From positions 1,240,001 through 1,304,000 of the forward strand of contig NZ_WHUV01000001.1 of assembly GCF_009380155.1 (NCBI RefSeq): DNA of 64,000 nucleotides, in the 5' to 3' direction. Under the pieces are notes generated by a model that was not told the origin of the DNA, did not search any database, and worked only from the letters and a program-made list of their open reading frames with translations. The position numbers and the translations under genes are program-made. This document shows, in pieces, positions 8,955-18,134 of this stretch. The number at the start of each line of letters is the position of its first letter. The stretch's first letter is position 1. This DNA comes from Pseudomonas piscis. GTDB taxonomy: Bacteria; Pseudomonadota; Gammaproteobacteria; Pseudomonadales; Pseudomonadaceae.

Positions 8955-9422
8955 TCAGAACTTGGGGCCGGAGCGGGTGTTGTTGCCCTTGGCCAGGCGA
9001 TCGTAGAGCACCACGTTGACCGTCGCCGCGAGGTTCATGCAGCCGTTGGTGGGGATGTAGATCACGTCTTCGCACCAGTCGCGGATCTCCTTGTCCAGGG
9101 AGCCGTCTTCCGGGCCGAAGATGTACAGGGCGCGGTCCGGGTGGGTGTACTCGGGCAACGGGCGAGCGCCCTCAACAAGTTCTACCGCGACCGGGATGCA
9201 GCCCAGGGGAAGGATCTTCTTCAGGTCGTCGATGCCGATCAGCGGAATGTCCTGGTGGACCTTCTTGGTATCGGTGACGAAGTCGCGGGCACGCTCATAG
9301 CGCTTGCCGGTGTAGAACACCGAGGCGACGCCATAGCAGCCGGCGGCGCGCATCACCGAACCGACGTTCTCCGGCGACTTGGGGTTATACAAACCGATGC
9401 AGCTGTACCTTTTGTTTGCCAC
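8955..9422 (-). CDS. TrmH/SpoU-family RNA 2'-O-methyltransferase
   Basis: 155-residue SPOUT methylase that would transfer a methyl group from SAM to a ribose 2'-OH of tRNA or rRNA. All three SpoU motifs are present: PKSPENVGSVMRAA (motif 1), YIFGPEDGSLDKEI (motif 2) and IPTNGCMNLAATVNVVLYD (motif 3, knot). The start is a GTG at 9422 (V-ANKRYS); no good ATG precedes the conserved region. It consists of the catalytic domain only, like the TrmL/YibK class, so the RNA target is open. Confidence 0.82.
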   Translation of the reverse strand: MANKRYSCIGLYNPKSPENVGSVMRAAGCYGVASVFYTGKRYERARDFVTDTKKVHQDIPLIGIDDLKKILPLGCIPVAVELVEGARPLPEYTHPDRALYIFGPEDGSLDKEIRDWCEDVIYIPTNGCMNLAATVNVVLYDRLAKGNNTRSGPKF

Positions 9423-9488
9423 GAGCGGGGAGCCTTGGAGAAAAAAAGCGCGATTATACGGGGATTGTCCCAGGGCCGGGGGGGCTTG

Positions 9489-9623
9489 TTGTGGCGAGGG
9501 AGCTTGCTCGCGCTGGCGTGCGCAGCACGCCAGGCAGCGGTCGATGCGGTGTAGCAGGCCGGCCGGGGACATAGGCTTTACGGCTGCCTTGCAGTCGAAC
9601 GGGAGCAAGCTCCCTCGCCACAA
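9489..9623. repeat. Paired inverted intergenic repeat (Pseudomonas REP-like)
   Basis: Arm 9489-9510 (TTGTGGCGAGGGAGCTTGCT...) returns as its reverse complement at 9601-9623 (...AGCAAGCTCCCTCGCCACAA), enclosing about 90 bp. The motif is one I recognise as abundant between genes of P. fluorescens-group genomes. It separates the downstream end of yajD from the RNA methyltransferase start. Confidence 0.8.
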
Positions 9624-9642
9624 GGTGCCCGGCCGCCGGCGC

Positions 9643-10020
9643 TTACTCCGGGTCTTTGTTCATCAGTCCGGCCAGGGCAGCGAAGGGGTTGTGGGTCGCC
9701 TTGGCGATCTTCGGCGTGCTCAGGGAGCCTTCGCCGAAGTACTGCTGGTCGGTGTAGCGCGAGTGCTCGTTGTCATGGCAGTACAGGCACAATAGCTCCC
9801 AGTTGGAACCGTCCTGGGGGTTGTTGTCGTGGTTGTGGTCGCGGTGGTGCACGGTCAGCTCGCTCAGGCGCTTGCCGGAGAATTCCCGGGCGCAGCGACC
9901 ACAGACGTGCGGGTACATTTTCAACGCCTTGTCGCGATAGCCCATTTCCCGATCGCGCTGGGCATCGGCAAGGATACGATCCAGCTTGGACGTGTTGGAC
10001 GAAGGAGTGGACGAACTCAT
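9643..10020 (-). CDS. yajD: YajD-type HNH nuclease-domain protein
   Basis: 125-residue protein with a compact HNH nuclease domain. Zinc-knuckle cysteines are Cys40/Cys43 (HVCGRCA) and Cys78/Cys81 (LLCLYCHDNEH); the catalytic block is VHHRDHNHDN (about 57-66). YajD proteins are widespread single-domain HNH proteins whose biological role is not established. The ATG at 10020 gives a Ser/Thr-rich N-terminus with AAGGTGAACCC upstream. Confidence 0.88.
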   Translation of the reverse strand: MSSSTPSSNTSKLDRILADAQRDREMGYRDKALKMYPHVCGRCAREFSGKRLSELTVHHRDHNHDNNPQDGSNWELLCLYCHDNEHSRYTDQQYFGEGSLSTPKIAKATHNPFAALAGLMNKDPE

Positions 10021-10069
10021 GGGTTCACCTTTGTAGAAGGACTAATGACGGTAATGGACAAAGTTTAGC

Positions 10070-10756
10070 TCAGGCCTTGAGCTTCTCGGCAATCCAGATG
10101 GTGTGCCGGGTGCCGCGATTGCCATGGGCGAAGACCTGTACTTCCTCGGCCTTGAAGCCGGCCTTGCGCAGGCGCTCGGAGAACTGCCGGTCGGCGCTGG
10201 CCGACCACACCGCAAGAATGCCCTTGGGCCGCAGGGCTCGGGCGCAGGCAGCCAGGCCGGCGCTGGAGTAGAGCCAGCTGTTGGCTTTCTGGGTCAAGCC
10301 TTCGGGACCGTTGTCGACGTCTAGCATGATCGCGTCGAAACCCTGGGGCTCGGCCTGCAGGACCTTGGCCACGTCCTCCAGGCGGATCACCGTGCGTGGG
10401 TCCAGCAGCGGCCGGCCGGACTTTTCGCCGAGCGGGCCACGGTTCCATTCCACCACCCCGGGCACCAGTTCGGCGACCACCACTTCGGCGCTCTTGCCCA
10501 GGTGCTTGAGAGCCGCGGCCAGGGTGAAACCCATGCCCAGGCCGCCGATCAGCACTCGCGAATCAGGGCGTCCGGCGACCTTGCTGCAAGGGATCTGTGC
10601 CAGGGCATCTTCGGAGCCGTGCATGCGCGTGTTCATCAATTGGCCACCGTCGCCGCCCTGGATCTTGATGACGAAATCCTCACCGTATTCGAACAGGCAC
10701 AAGGCACCGCCGTTTTCAGGAATCGCAGTAGTGTCCAGCAGTACGAAACGTTTCAT
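10070..10756 (-). CDS. Spermidine/spermine synthase-like protein
   Basis: 228-residue protein with the methyltransferase-like core of polyamine synthases. It has a nucleoside-binding glycine loop (LIGGLGMGFTL), an acidic strand end (VVAELVPGVVEWN) and a conserved LDVDNGPE at the catalytic-Asp position. It is shorter than SpeE and lacks most of the N-terminal beta domain, so it may not make spermidine; many such Pseudomonas proteins are annotated only as spermidine-synthase-like. Start MKRFVLLDTT at 10756 with GAGAT upstream. Confidence 0.75.
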   Translation of the reverse strand: MKRFVLLDTTAIPENGGALCLFEYGEDFVIKIQGGDGGQLMNTRMHGSEDALAQIPCSKVAGRPDSRVLIGGLGMGFTLAAALKHLGKSAEVVVAELVPGVVEWNRGPLGEKSGRPLLDPRTVIRLEDVAKVLQAEPQGFDAIMLDVDNGPEGLTQKANSWLYSSAGLAACARALRPKGILAVWSASADRQFSERLRKAGFKAEEVQVFAHGNRGTRHTIWIAEKLKA

Positions 10757-10831
10757 GGAGATCTCATTGAGGAAGGCAAAACGCCCCGGTTGGGAGTAGC
10801 CTGACGCCAGACAATAGCAATGGAGCCATTG

Positions 10832-11137
10832 ATGAAGCGCACTATTCTAACGGTGATCGCCCAAGCGGCGCTCGCCCTCACCGCTACCCTGGCGCTCAGT
10901 GCTGGCCCGGCTTTGGCCGACGAGCCGCAAAGCGCCCCGGTGGTCACGCCGACGCCGACCCTGGGGACGCCGGGAACCGCCACACCGACCCCCTATCCGC
11001 AAGTGACCCCGCCCAGCACGCCGAAAGCCGGCAGCAGTGGCAGCGCGCCGTTGCTGCCACCCATCGACATGCCCAAGCCGCCCAAGGACCAGACCCTGCC
11101 AGGGCTGGAACAGAACGACAGCAAGAGCGGGCACTAG
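10832..11137 (+). CDS. Small secreted Pro/Thr-rich protein, unknown
   Basis: 101-residue protein not recognised as a named family. Residues 1-29 form a signal peptide (MKRTILTVIAQAAL... to GPALA). The mature part is disordered-looking and rich in Pro and Thr (TPTPTLGTPGTATPTPYP) and ends in a charged segment. It is probably periplasmic or envelope-associated. The ATG at 10832 starts the signal peptide directly; an ATG at 10820 adds four residues. Confidence 0.65.
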   Translation: MKRTILTVIAQAALALTATLALSAGPALADEPQSAPVVTPTPTLGTPGTATPTPYPQVTPPSTPKAGSSGSAPLLPPIDMPKPPKDQTLPGLEQNDSKSGH

Positions 11138-11155
11138 GTCCCCGGGTTTCGTGGT

Positions 11156-11629
11156 TCAGATCTGCTGCGCGAGCAACTGGCCGTCGGCCATGCGCAGGCG
11201 CCTGGACAGCGACACGGCCAGGGCGCGGATGATCTTGGCGGCGATCTTCGGCGCGTCGTTGAGCATCTTCTCCAGGGAGTCCTTGCCCAGGTTGAGCAGT
11301 TGGCAATCACTGGCGGCCACGCAAGTGGCCGAGCGCCGCTCGCCATCGAGCACCGCCATTTCGCCAAAGGCGCGCCCGCTGCGCAGGGTAGCGACGCTGA
11401 CGAGCTGGCCATCATGGCCGCGCTTCTGCACCGCCACCTGGCCACTGTGGATGATGCACATGAAGCTGCCGGCATCGCCCTCATGAAAGATCACATCGCC
11501 CTGGGCGATGCTGTTGATGCTGAAGTAGCCGGCGGCGGCGTTGAAGTCGGCGGGCAGCAACTGGTCGAACAGGCCGCAGTCCATCAGCCAGTCGCGGATT
11601 TCATTGTTCAGGAGAGTGGGTTCGGACAT
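11156..11629 (-). CDS. Stand-alone cyclic nucleotide-binding domain protein
   Basis: 157-residue protein made almost entirely of one cNMP-binding domain with no DNA-binding helix-turn-helix. The phosphate-binding cassette is visible as FGEMAVLDGERRSAT (about 88-102), keeping the Glu and Arg that contact cyclic nucleotides. GDVIFHEGDAGSFMCIIHSG is the usual beta-roll segment. It would be a cytosolic sensor needing a partner, or a fragment-type regulator. Its neighbours do not indicate a pathway. Confidence 0.82.
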   Translation of the reverse strand: MSEPTLLNNEIRDWLMDCGLFDQLLPADFNAAAGYFSINSIAQGDVIFHEGDAGSFMCIIHSGQVAVQKRGHDGQLVSVATLRSGRAFGEMAVLDGERRSATCVAASDCQLLNLGKDSLEKMLNDAPKIAAKIIRALAVSLSRRLRMADGQLLAQQI

Positions 11630-11709
11630 GGGTCTTTTTCTTGTGTCTGTGGCTCGGGCCCGGATCGGCGGCGGTCCTGGGTTAAGACAGGAGCGCCGCC
11701 GGGAGTTCC

Positions 11710-13764
11710 TCAGCCCAGGCCCAGAATGTTCAGGACAAAGGCATATTCGAGGGCTACGTCACGCAATCCCTGGTAGCGCCCGCTCATGCCGCCATGGCCG
11801 GCGCCCAGTTCGGTCTTGAGCAACAGCAGGTTGTCGTCGGTCTTGGTGGCGCGCAGCCTGGCCACCCACTTGGCCGCTTCCCAGTACTGCACGCGGCTGT
11901 CGTTGTAGCCGGCGATCACCAGGGTGGCCGGGTACGCCTGGGCCCGGACGTTCTCATAGGGGGCGTAGGCCTTGAGCCGGGCATGCACCTGCGGCTCCTC
12001 GGGGTTGCCCCATTCGTCGTACTCGGTGACGGTCAGCGGCAGTTCCGGGTCGAGCATGGTGTTGAGCACGTCGACGAACGGCACTTCGGCAATGGCCACC
12101 TGGAACAGCTCGGGGCGCTGGTTGAGCACCGCGCCGATCAACAGGCCGCCGGCACTGCCGCCGCTGATGGCCAGTTGGCCGGAGGTGGTCAGGCCCTGGG
12201 CGACCAGGTGCTCGGCACAGGCGATGAAGTCGTCGAAGGTGTTCTGCTTGTGCTCCTGCTTGCCGGCGCGGTACCAGGCTTCGCCCAGTTCGCCGCCACC
12301 GCGCACGTGGGCGATGGCGAAGGCCACGCCGCGATCGAGCAAGCTCAGGCGGGCATGGGAGAACCAGGGGTCGAGGCTTGCGCCATAGGCACCGTAGCCG
12401 TACAGGTAGAGGGGCGTGGGCTGGCCCAGGTACTCGCGCTTGATCACCAGGCTGATGGGCACCTGGGTGCCATCGGCGGCGGTGGCCCACAAGCGCTGGC
12501 TGACGTAGGCGTCGGCATCGAACTCGCCCAGCACCGGAGTCTGCTTGAGGACTTGCTGCTGGCCGTCGGCCAGTTGCAGCTGGCGTATCTGGGCCGGGCG
12601 GTTGAGGGCTTCGTAGCGCAGGCGGATACGCTCGCTGCCGAACTCCAGGCTGTTCTGCACATGCAGGCTGTAGGCTGCATCCGGCAATTGCACGCGGTAG
12701 CCGGGCAGGCCTTGGGGGCGCACTTCGATGATCGGCAGGCCACCTTCACGCAGGCTCAGGGTCATGGCCCCGGCATTGAGGGTCACGCCGTCGAGCATCA
12801 CTTCGGGATCGTGCGGCACCAGCAGTTGCCAGGTGTCCTGGGTGGGGACGCCGCCGGTGTCCTGCGCCTGGTAGAGGGCGAAGTTGATGCCATCGCGGTT
12901 GCTGCGGATGAACCAGGTCCACTGGCCATCGAGCAGGCCGTGGTCGACATCGTATTCATGGTCTTCGGTGCGCGGCGCGACGCAGGTGAACGGCAGGTGC
13001 GGCTGATCGGCGTCCAGGACCCAGGTTTCGCTGGTGGTCTTGCTGCCCATGGATAGCAGCAACTGGCGTTCGGAACTGGCGCGGTAGCAATGCAGGAAAA
13101 AGCGCCCGTCGGGTTCGTGGAATACCTGCTCAGCGGCGCTGTCGCCCAGGCGGTAGCGCAACAGCTTGTGCGGGCGATGGGTCTCGTCCAGCTCGCCGAA
13201 GAACAGGGTCTGGCTGTCGTTGGCCCAGGTCATGCTGCCGTCGCATTGCTCGAATGGCAGTTCGCTGACCTGGTCGTTGGCCAGTTCCTTGACGAACAGG
13301 CTGTAGATTTCCTCGCCGCTGGTGTCGAGGCTGTAGGCCAGGCGCTGGTGGTCGGGGCTGATGCTGAACGCACCCAGGGCGAAGAATCCGCCGTTGGCCA
13401 GGACGTTCGGGTCCAGCAGCAGCTGCTCACGGCTTTCGTCCACCGCCAGGCTGTCGTCCGCCGGGCGTGGGCAGCGGTAGTGGCGTGGATACTCGTCGCC
13501 GGCGGTGGTGCGGGTGTAATACAGGTACGGTCCCCAGGGCGAGGGCAGGGACAGGTCGGTCTCGAGGATCCGTCCCTTGATCTCCTGGAACAGCGCTTCG
13601 CGCAGGGGCGCCTGGCGGGCAAGTTGCTGTTCCTGGTAGCTGTTCTCCGCCTTCAGGTAGTCGAGCACCGCGTCGGTGTCGCGCTCCTGCAGCCAGGCAT
13701 ACGGGTCAGCGCCATCGGCCTTGTGGGCGATCGGGGCGTTGGTGTCATGGGCGGGTAGGGGCAT
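11710..13764 (-). CDS. ptrB: Oligopeptidase B, S9 family serine peptidase
   Basis: 684-residue cytoplasmic serine peptidase of the prolyl-oligopeptidase family, expected to cut short peptides after Arg or Lys. An N-terminal beta-propeller precedes an alpha/beta-hydrolase domain. The catalytic triad is visible: Ser537 in GGSAGG, Asp622 in YNDSRVQY and His657 in GAGHGGMSGR. AHVRGGGELG..WY is the family signature preceding the Ser. Length is typical for oligopeptidase B. The start MPLPAHDTNAP has GGGAGG upstream on the minus strand. Confidence 0.9.
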   Translation of the reverse strand: MPLPAHDTNAPIAHKADGADPYAWLQERDTDAVLDYLKAENSYQEQQLARQAPLREALFQEIKGRILETDLSLPSPWGPYLYYTRTTAGDEYPRHYRCPRPADDSLAVDESREQLLLDPNVLANGGFFALGAFSISPDHQRLAYSLDTSGEEIYSLFVKELANDQVSELPFEQCDGSMTWANDSQTLFFGELDETHRPHKLLRYRLGDSAAEQVFHEPDGRFFLHCYRASSERQLLLSMGSKTTSETWVLDADQPHLPFTCVAPRTEDHEYDVDHGLLDGQWTWFIRSNRDGINFALYQAQDTGGVPTQDTWQLLVPHDPEVMLDGVTLNAGAMTLSLREGGLPIIEVRPQGLPGYRVQLPDAAYSLHVQNSLEFGSERIRLRYEALNRPAQIRQLQLADGQQQVLKQTPVLGEFDADAYVSQRLWATAADGTQVPISLVIKREYLGQPTPLYLYGYGAYGASLDPWFSHARLSLLDRGVAFAIAHVRGGGELGEAWYRAGKQEHKQNTFDDFIACAEHLVAQGLTTSGQLAISGGSAGGLLIGAVLNQRPELFQVAIAEVPFVDVLNTMLDPELPLTVTEYDEWGNPEEPQVHARLKAYAPYENVRAQAYPATLVIAGYNDSRVQYWEAAKWVARLRATKTDDNLLLLKTELGAGHGGMSGRYQGLRDVALEYAFVLNILGLG

Positions 13765-13873
13765 GGGAGGCTCTCGGACGATGACAAATGAGGGCTTGGC
13801 AGACGGCGGTGCAGCCTGACACGGGAAAAGTCGTTATCATAAGCGCCTCTTTGCCTGCCTTGCCACGGACACC

Positions 13874-14350
13874 ATGACCGAGAACGACTATCTGATCGCC
13901 TGGGGGTGCTACGCCTTCGCCGCCTTGGGCTGCCTGCTGGTGTGGATGCGCCTGACCCGCTGGATGTGGCGCTGGTTGCGCGAGCCGCTGCGCGTGCTGG
14001 TGGCGGTGCTGCTGTTCAGCCCGACCATCATCGACCCGGTCAAGGACAAGCTCGCTCCAGCCGTGGCCATCACCGCCCTGGACGTCGCCTTCAAGGTGGG
14101 CAACAACGCCTGGCGCGCGGTATCCGACCTGTTCATGTACGGCATGATCGCCTTCGGCGTGTACCTGCTGTTCGTGCTGATCCGCTGGCCCATCGAACGC
14201 GCCGCCCGGGAGCGCCGGCAGCGCAACGAAGCGGCGAAAGCCGCGGCCAAGGCCGCCGAGGTCGAAGATGACCAGCCCTTTGGCAGCGCCGGCAACGACC
14301 GCTACGGCCGCCCGTCCGTGGGTGGCGCGCGGGTCGAGCCACGCCTGTAA
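13874..14350 (+). CDS. Inner-membrane protein of unknown function
   Basis: 158-residue protein with likely membrane segments near residues 7-25, 37-52 and 86-105, then a long cytoplasmic tail of charged Ala/Lys/Glu and Arg-rich residues. I do not recognise a catalytic motif. It starts 109 bp from the divergent oligopeptidase B and is followed after 33 bp by the class II amidotransferase and the DUF2937 gene, so the three probably form one transcript. Confidence 0.7.
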   Translation: MTENDYLIAWGCYAFAALGCLLVWMRLTRWMWRWLREPLRVLVAVLLFSPTIIDPVKDKLAPAVAITALDVAFKVGNNAWRAVSDLFMYGMIAFGVYLLFVLIRWPIERAARERRQRNEAAKAAAKAAEVEDDQPFGSAGNDRYGRPSVGGARVEPRL

Positions 14351-14383
14351 CCCCGTTTCCGGCACTGCAGCGAGAGTCCGAGC

Positions 14384-15160
14384 ATGTGTGAATTGTTGGG
14401 CATGAGCGCCAATGTACCGACCGATATCGTCTTCAGCTTCACCGGGCTGATGCAGCGTGGCGGCCGGACCGGCCCCCACCGCGACGGCTGGGGCATCGCC
14501 TTCTACGAGGGCCGCGGCCTGCGCCTGTTCCAGGATCCGGCCGCGAGCAGCGAATCGGAAGTGGCCAACCTGGTGCAGCGCTACCCGATCAAGAGCGAAG
14601 TGGTGATCGGCCACATCCGCCAGGCCAACGTCGGCAAGGTCTGCCTGGCCAATACCCATCCTTTCGTCCGCGAGCTGTGGGGCCGCAACTGGTGCTTTGC
14701 GCACAACGGCCAACTGGCGGATTTCCACCCCGAGGCCGGTTTCTACCGGGCCGTGGGCGACACTGACAGCGAGGCGGCATTCTGCGACCTGCTCAACCGG
14801 GTCCGCACGGCTTTTCCCGAGCCGGTGGAGATCGAGCGATTGCTGCCGATACTGATCCAGGCGTGCGGCGAGTACCGCGGCAAGGGCGTGTTCAATGCCC
14901 TGCTCAGCGATGGTGACTGGCTGTTCTGCTTCTGCTCCACCAAGTTGGCGCAGATCACCCGGCGCGCACCGTTCGGCCCGGCTCGCTTGAAGGACGTCGA
15001 CGTGATCGTCGACTTCCAGGCCGAGACCACCCCCAACGACGTGGTCACGGTGATCGCCACCGAACCCTTGACCGAAAACGAAACCTGGACCCGCTACCAG
15101 CCGGGACAGTGGAGCCTGTGGCGGCGCGGCGAATGCGTCAGCCAGGGCCAGACCGAATAA
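14384..15160 (+). CDS. yafJ: Class II glutamine amidotransferase (YafJ-type)
   Basis: 258-residue Ntn-type glutaminase-domain protein. After removal of Met1, Cys2 ([10 protein letters not shown]) would be the nucleophile. Family motifs include [50 protein letters not shown] and the TDSEAAFC motif. There is no synthase domain, so the ammonia acceptor is unknown; this matches the YafJ family of putative amidotransferases. It ends 10 bp before the DUF2937 gene. Confidence 0.88.
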   Translation: MCELLGMSANVPTDIVFSFTGLMQRGGRTGPHRDGWGIAFYEGRGLRLFQDPAASSESEVANLVQRYPIKSEVVIGHIRQANVGKVCLANTHPFVRELWGRNWCFAHNGQLADFHPEAGFYRAVGDTDSEAAFCDLLNRVRTAFPEPVEIERLLPILIQACGEYRGKGVFNALLSDGDWLFCFCSTKLAQITRRAPFGPARLKDVDVIVDFQAETTPNDVVTVIATEPLTENETWTRYQPGQWSLWRRGECVSQGQTE

Positions 15161-15170
15161 GGACATCCCT

Positions 15171-15713
15171 ATGTTGCTCAGTTATCTGCGTCTGGTGCTG
15201 TTCGCCGCCGGTCTGTTGATCGGTGTGCAGGTGCCGGGTTTCATCAACGATTACGCCAAGCGTGTCGAAGCCCACCTGATCGAGTCGCAGAACAGCCTGC
15301 AGGGCTTCCAGGCCACGGCGCAGCAGTTCTTCAAGGGCGACCTGAACGCCCTGGTGGCCCATTACCGGGCCAGCGACGACCCGGTGTTTCGTAGCGATGC
15401 CCAGAGCCTGAGCGCCTTGCTCGGCCGCCAGCTGGCCCTGGACAAGCAGTACCAGGCGATGCAAGGCCCCTGGTACATCCGCTTGCTGCAAGTGGTACTG
15501 GCGGCCGACCCGGCGATCCGCCAGGAAACCTGGGATGGCTACAGCTACCAGATCCTGTTGACCCCGGAGGCGATGTCCTGGGCCATGGGCGGCGCCATGT
15601 TGCTGTCCTTCGGCCTGGAGTGCCTGTATCGGCTGATCGACTGGGTCGTTCTCGGCGGTCGCCGCCAGCGCCAGAGCCGGCCTATCGAAGAGCGCGACCT
15701 CAAGGGCCTCTGA
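15171..15713 (+). CDS. DUF2937 family membrane protein
   Basis: 180-residue protein resembling the DUF2937 family, function unknown. An N-terminal membrane anchor (LRLVLFAAGLLIGVQVPGFI) is followed by an extracytoplasmic helical region and a second hydrophobic segment near 136-158, with a basic C-terminal tail. It starts 10 bp after the amidotransferase with GGACAT just upstream, consistent with one operon. Confidence 0.75.
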   Translation: MLLSYLRLVLFAAGLLIGVQVPGFINDYAKRVEAHLIESQNSLQGFQATAQQFFKGDLNALVAHYRASDDPVFRSDAQSLSALLGRQLALDKQYQAMQGPWYIRLLQVVLAADPAIRQETWDGYSYQILLTPEAMSWAMGGAMLLSFGLECLYRLIDWVVLGGRRQRQSRPIEERDLKGL

Positions 15714-15729
15714 GCCCGCGTCGCAGCGC

Positions 15730-16650
15730 CTACGGGGACGGCGCCAGGAGCAGGTGCTCCTGGCCGACCTGCTGGGCGTAGCGCTGTACCACGCGCTGGC
15801 ACAGCTGCACGATGTCTTCCACCAGTTCCACCCCCACTCGCCACGACACCACCACCTGCAGGTTCGGCGGGCGCTGCTCGATGTCCAGCAGCGTCAGCTC
15901 GCCATGGGCCAGTTCCTCGCGCACCAGGACCGGCGGCAAGGCGCCGATGCCGAAGCCGTCACGCAGCAGCCGAGTGATGGCCGATACCGAATTGACGCAG
16001 TTCAGGCGCGGTGCCAGTACACCGCTGGCCTGCATCAGGCTCAGGATCTGCTGGTGGGGCAAGGAGTTCTTCGAGTAGGTGACGATCCGCTCCCGGGCCA
16101 GCTCCACCAGCGAGCCGTAGTGGCGGTTGTAGATCGAGTTGCTGGCGGCGACCCAGCACACCGGATAGCTGGCCAGTTCCAGGCTGCGGATGCTTTCCTG
16201 GCGCAGCAGGTCGGTTTGCAGCACCAGGTCGAGAAAGCCTTTTTGCAACTGCTCGCACAGGTTCAGCGAGGTGTCGGCCACCAGCTCGATTTCCACCTGG
16301 GGATAGTGATCCATCAGCTGTGCCACCAGGGGGCTGAGCCAGGTGTGGATCACTGTATCCATGACTCCGATGCGCAGCCGTCCGACCTTGCTTGAGGGCG
16401 CTTCGATCGACTGCTTCAGCACCTGCAGGGTATCGAGCATCTGCTCGGCATGTTCCAGCACCTTGAGGCCTTCGGGGGTCAGGCTGACGCCCCGCGAATC
16501 GCGCCGGAACAGCTTGACCCCCAGCTCGTCCTCGAGCACGGCGATGCGGCTGGAAACCGCGGCCTGGGTGGTGCAGAGCTTTTCCGCGGTCAGACTGAAG
16601 TTCTTCAGCCGTGCGACCCAGACGAAGGTTTCGAGGAACTTGAGATTCAT
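15730..16650 (-). CDS. LysR-family regulator of the pyroglutamate locus (inferred)
   Basis: 306-residue LysR-type regulator: winged HTH at the N-terminus (NFSLTAEKLCTTQAAVSSRIAVLEDELG) and a periplasmic-binding-like effector domain from about residue 90. It diverges from the MFS transporter gene, with 133 bp between the starts, and the transporter is followed by pxpABC. From position I infer that it controls that operon, probably in response to 5-oxoproline or a related compound; the ligand is not visible in sequence. Confidence 0.85.
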   Translation of the reverse strand: MNLKFLETFVWVARLKNFSLTAEKLCTTQAAVSSRIAVLEDELGVKLFRRDSRGVSLTPEGLKVLEHAEQMLDTLQVLKQSIEAPSSKVGRLRIGVMDTVIHTWLSPLVAQLMDHYPQVEIELVADTSLNLCEQLQKGFLDLVLQTDLLRQESIRSLELASYPVCWVAASNSIYNRHYGSLVELARERIVTYSKNSLPHQQILSLMQASGVLAPRLNCVNSVSAITRLLRDGFGIGALPPVLVREELAHGELTLLDIEQRPPNLQVVVSWRVGVELVEDIVQLCQRVVQRYAQQVGQEHLLLAPSP

Positions 16651-16783
16651 GGGATCAACTTTTCTTATGCCTTGGAGCGGCTTTTATTAGTTGGACGTGG
16701 GCGCTGCCCGAGTCGAAAAATGCGCCGACCCACGATATGCGTCGTCGTGGTCCAGAACAACACCAATAATCCTGGAGATCGCC

Positions 16784-18067
16784 ATGAGTGCGCCCGAACC
16801 ACAGGCCGCCAAGGCCCCGCATCGCGTCGGCCCGTTCGACTGGTATCGCGACATCAATCAGCAGGAACGCCGGGCGTTCTGGAGCTGCAAGATCGGCTAC
16901 GGCCTGGATGGCATGGACACCCAGATGCTCAGCTTCGTGATCCCGACCCTGATCGCCCTGTGGGGCATCACTTCGGCCGAAGCCGGCCTGATCCATACCA
17001 GCACCTTGCTCGCCTCGGCCCTGGGCGGCTGGATCGCCGGGATCCTGTCCGACCGCATCGGCCGGGTCCGGACCCTGCAGCTCACCGTCTTGTGGTTCGC
17101 CTTCTTCACCTTCATTTGTGGCCTGGCCCAGAACTATGAACAGCTTCTGGTGGCCCGGACCCTGATGGGCTTCGGTTTCGGTGGCGAATGGACCGCCGGT
17201 GCGGTGCTGATCGGCGAAGTGATCCGCGCCAAGAACCGTGGCAAGGCCGTGGGCATGGTGCAGTCCGGCTGGGCATTGGGCTGGGGCCTGACGGCGTTGC
17301 TCTATGCACTGTTGTTTTCCCTGCTACCGCCGGAAGATGCCTGGCGCGGTCTGTTCATCCTCGGCATCCTGCCGGCGATCTTCGTGATCTTCGTCCGGCG
17401 CCTGGTCAAGGACCCCGAGGTCTACCGGGAGACCCGGGCCAAGGAAGCGCCGAGCAATCCGCCGCGCTTCTACGAGATCTTCGCCCCGGGGATTCTCAGC
17501 ACCACGCTGCGTGCCTCGCTGCTGGCGGCCGGAGCCCAGGGCGGCTACTACGCCATCACCTTCTGGCTGCCCACCTTCCTCAAGACCGAGCGCGGCCTGA
17601 GTGTGCTCAGCACCGGCGGCTACCTGGCCATGGTGATCTTCGGATCCTATGTGGGTTATGTGATCAGCGCCTACCTGACCGATATTCTGGGGCGCAAGAA
17701 GAACTTCGTGCTGTTCGCCGCCGGCTCCTTCGCCATCGTCCTGCTTTACACCCAGATGTCGGTGAGCAACGAGGCGATGCTCTGGCTGGGCTTTCCCCTG
17801 GGGTTCTTCGCTTCGGGCATCTTCAGCGGCATGGGGGCCTTCCTCACCGAGTTGTTCCCCACCCGTATCCGTGGTTCCGGGCAAGGCTTCTGCTACAACA
17901 GCGGGCGCGCGGTGGCGGCCCTGTTCCCGCTGTTGATCGGCCTGCTCAGCCAGCATGTGCCCCTGGGCGTGGCCATCGGTACCTTCGCCGCGGTGTCCTA
18001 TGGCGTGGTGGTGCTGGCCGCCCTGAGCCTGCCGGAGACCCGTGGCAAGGAACTCGAGGCGCGCTAG
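16784..18067 (+). CDS. MFS transporter, probable 5-oxoproline importer
   Basis: 427-residue 12-helix major facilitator. The family loop motif is GILSDRIGRVRTLQL between helices 2 and 3, with RTLMGFGFGGEWTAGAVLIGE in helix 4, typical of organic/aromatic acid:H+ symporters, and a repeat of the loop (LTDILGRKKNF) between helices 8 and 9. It is the first gene before pxpABC, so I infer uptake of pyroglutamate. The ATG at 16784 was chosen for its GGAGA site (TGGAGATCGCC); an upstream ATG adds 31 residues without family features. Confidence 0.8.
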   Translation: MSAPEPQAAKAPHRVGPFDWYRDINQQERRAFWSCKIGYGLDGMDTQMLSFVIPTLIALWGITSAEAGLIHTSTLLASALGGWIAGILSDRIGRVRTLQLTVLWFAFFTFICGLAQNYEQLLVARTLMGFGFGGEWTAGAVLIGEVIRAKNRGKAVGMVQSGWALGWGLTALLYALLFSLLPPEDAWRGLFILGILPAIFVIFVRRLVKDPEVYRETRAKEAPSNPPRFYEIFAPGILSTTLRASLLAAGAQGGYYAITFWLPTFLKTERGLSVLSTGGYLAMVIFGSYVGYVISAYLTDILGRKKNFVLFAAGSFAIVLLYTQMSVSNEAMLWLGFPLGFFASGIFSGMGAFLTELFPTRIRGSGQGFCYNSGRAVAALFPLLIGLLSQHVPLGVAIGTFAAVSYGVVVLAALSLPETRGKELEAR

Positions 18068-18134
18068 CTGATAACCTGCGGATACTGCACCCGGCCCCGT
18101 GGCCGGCACTTATAAAAACACAGGAGCACCGACC

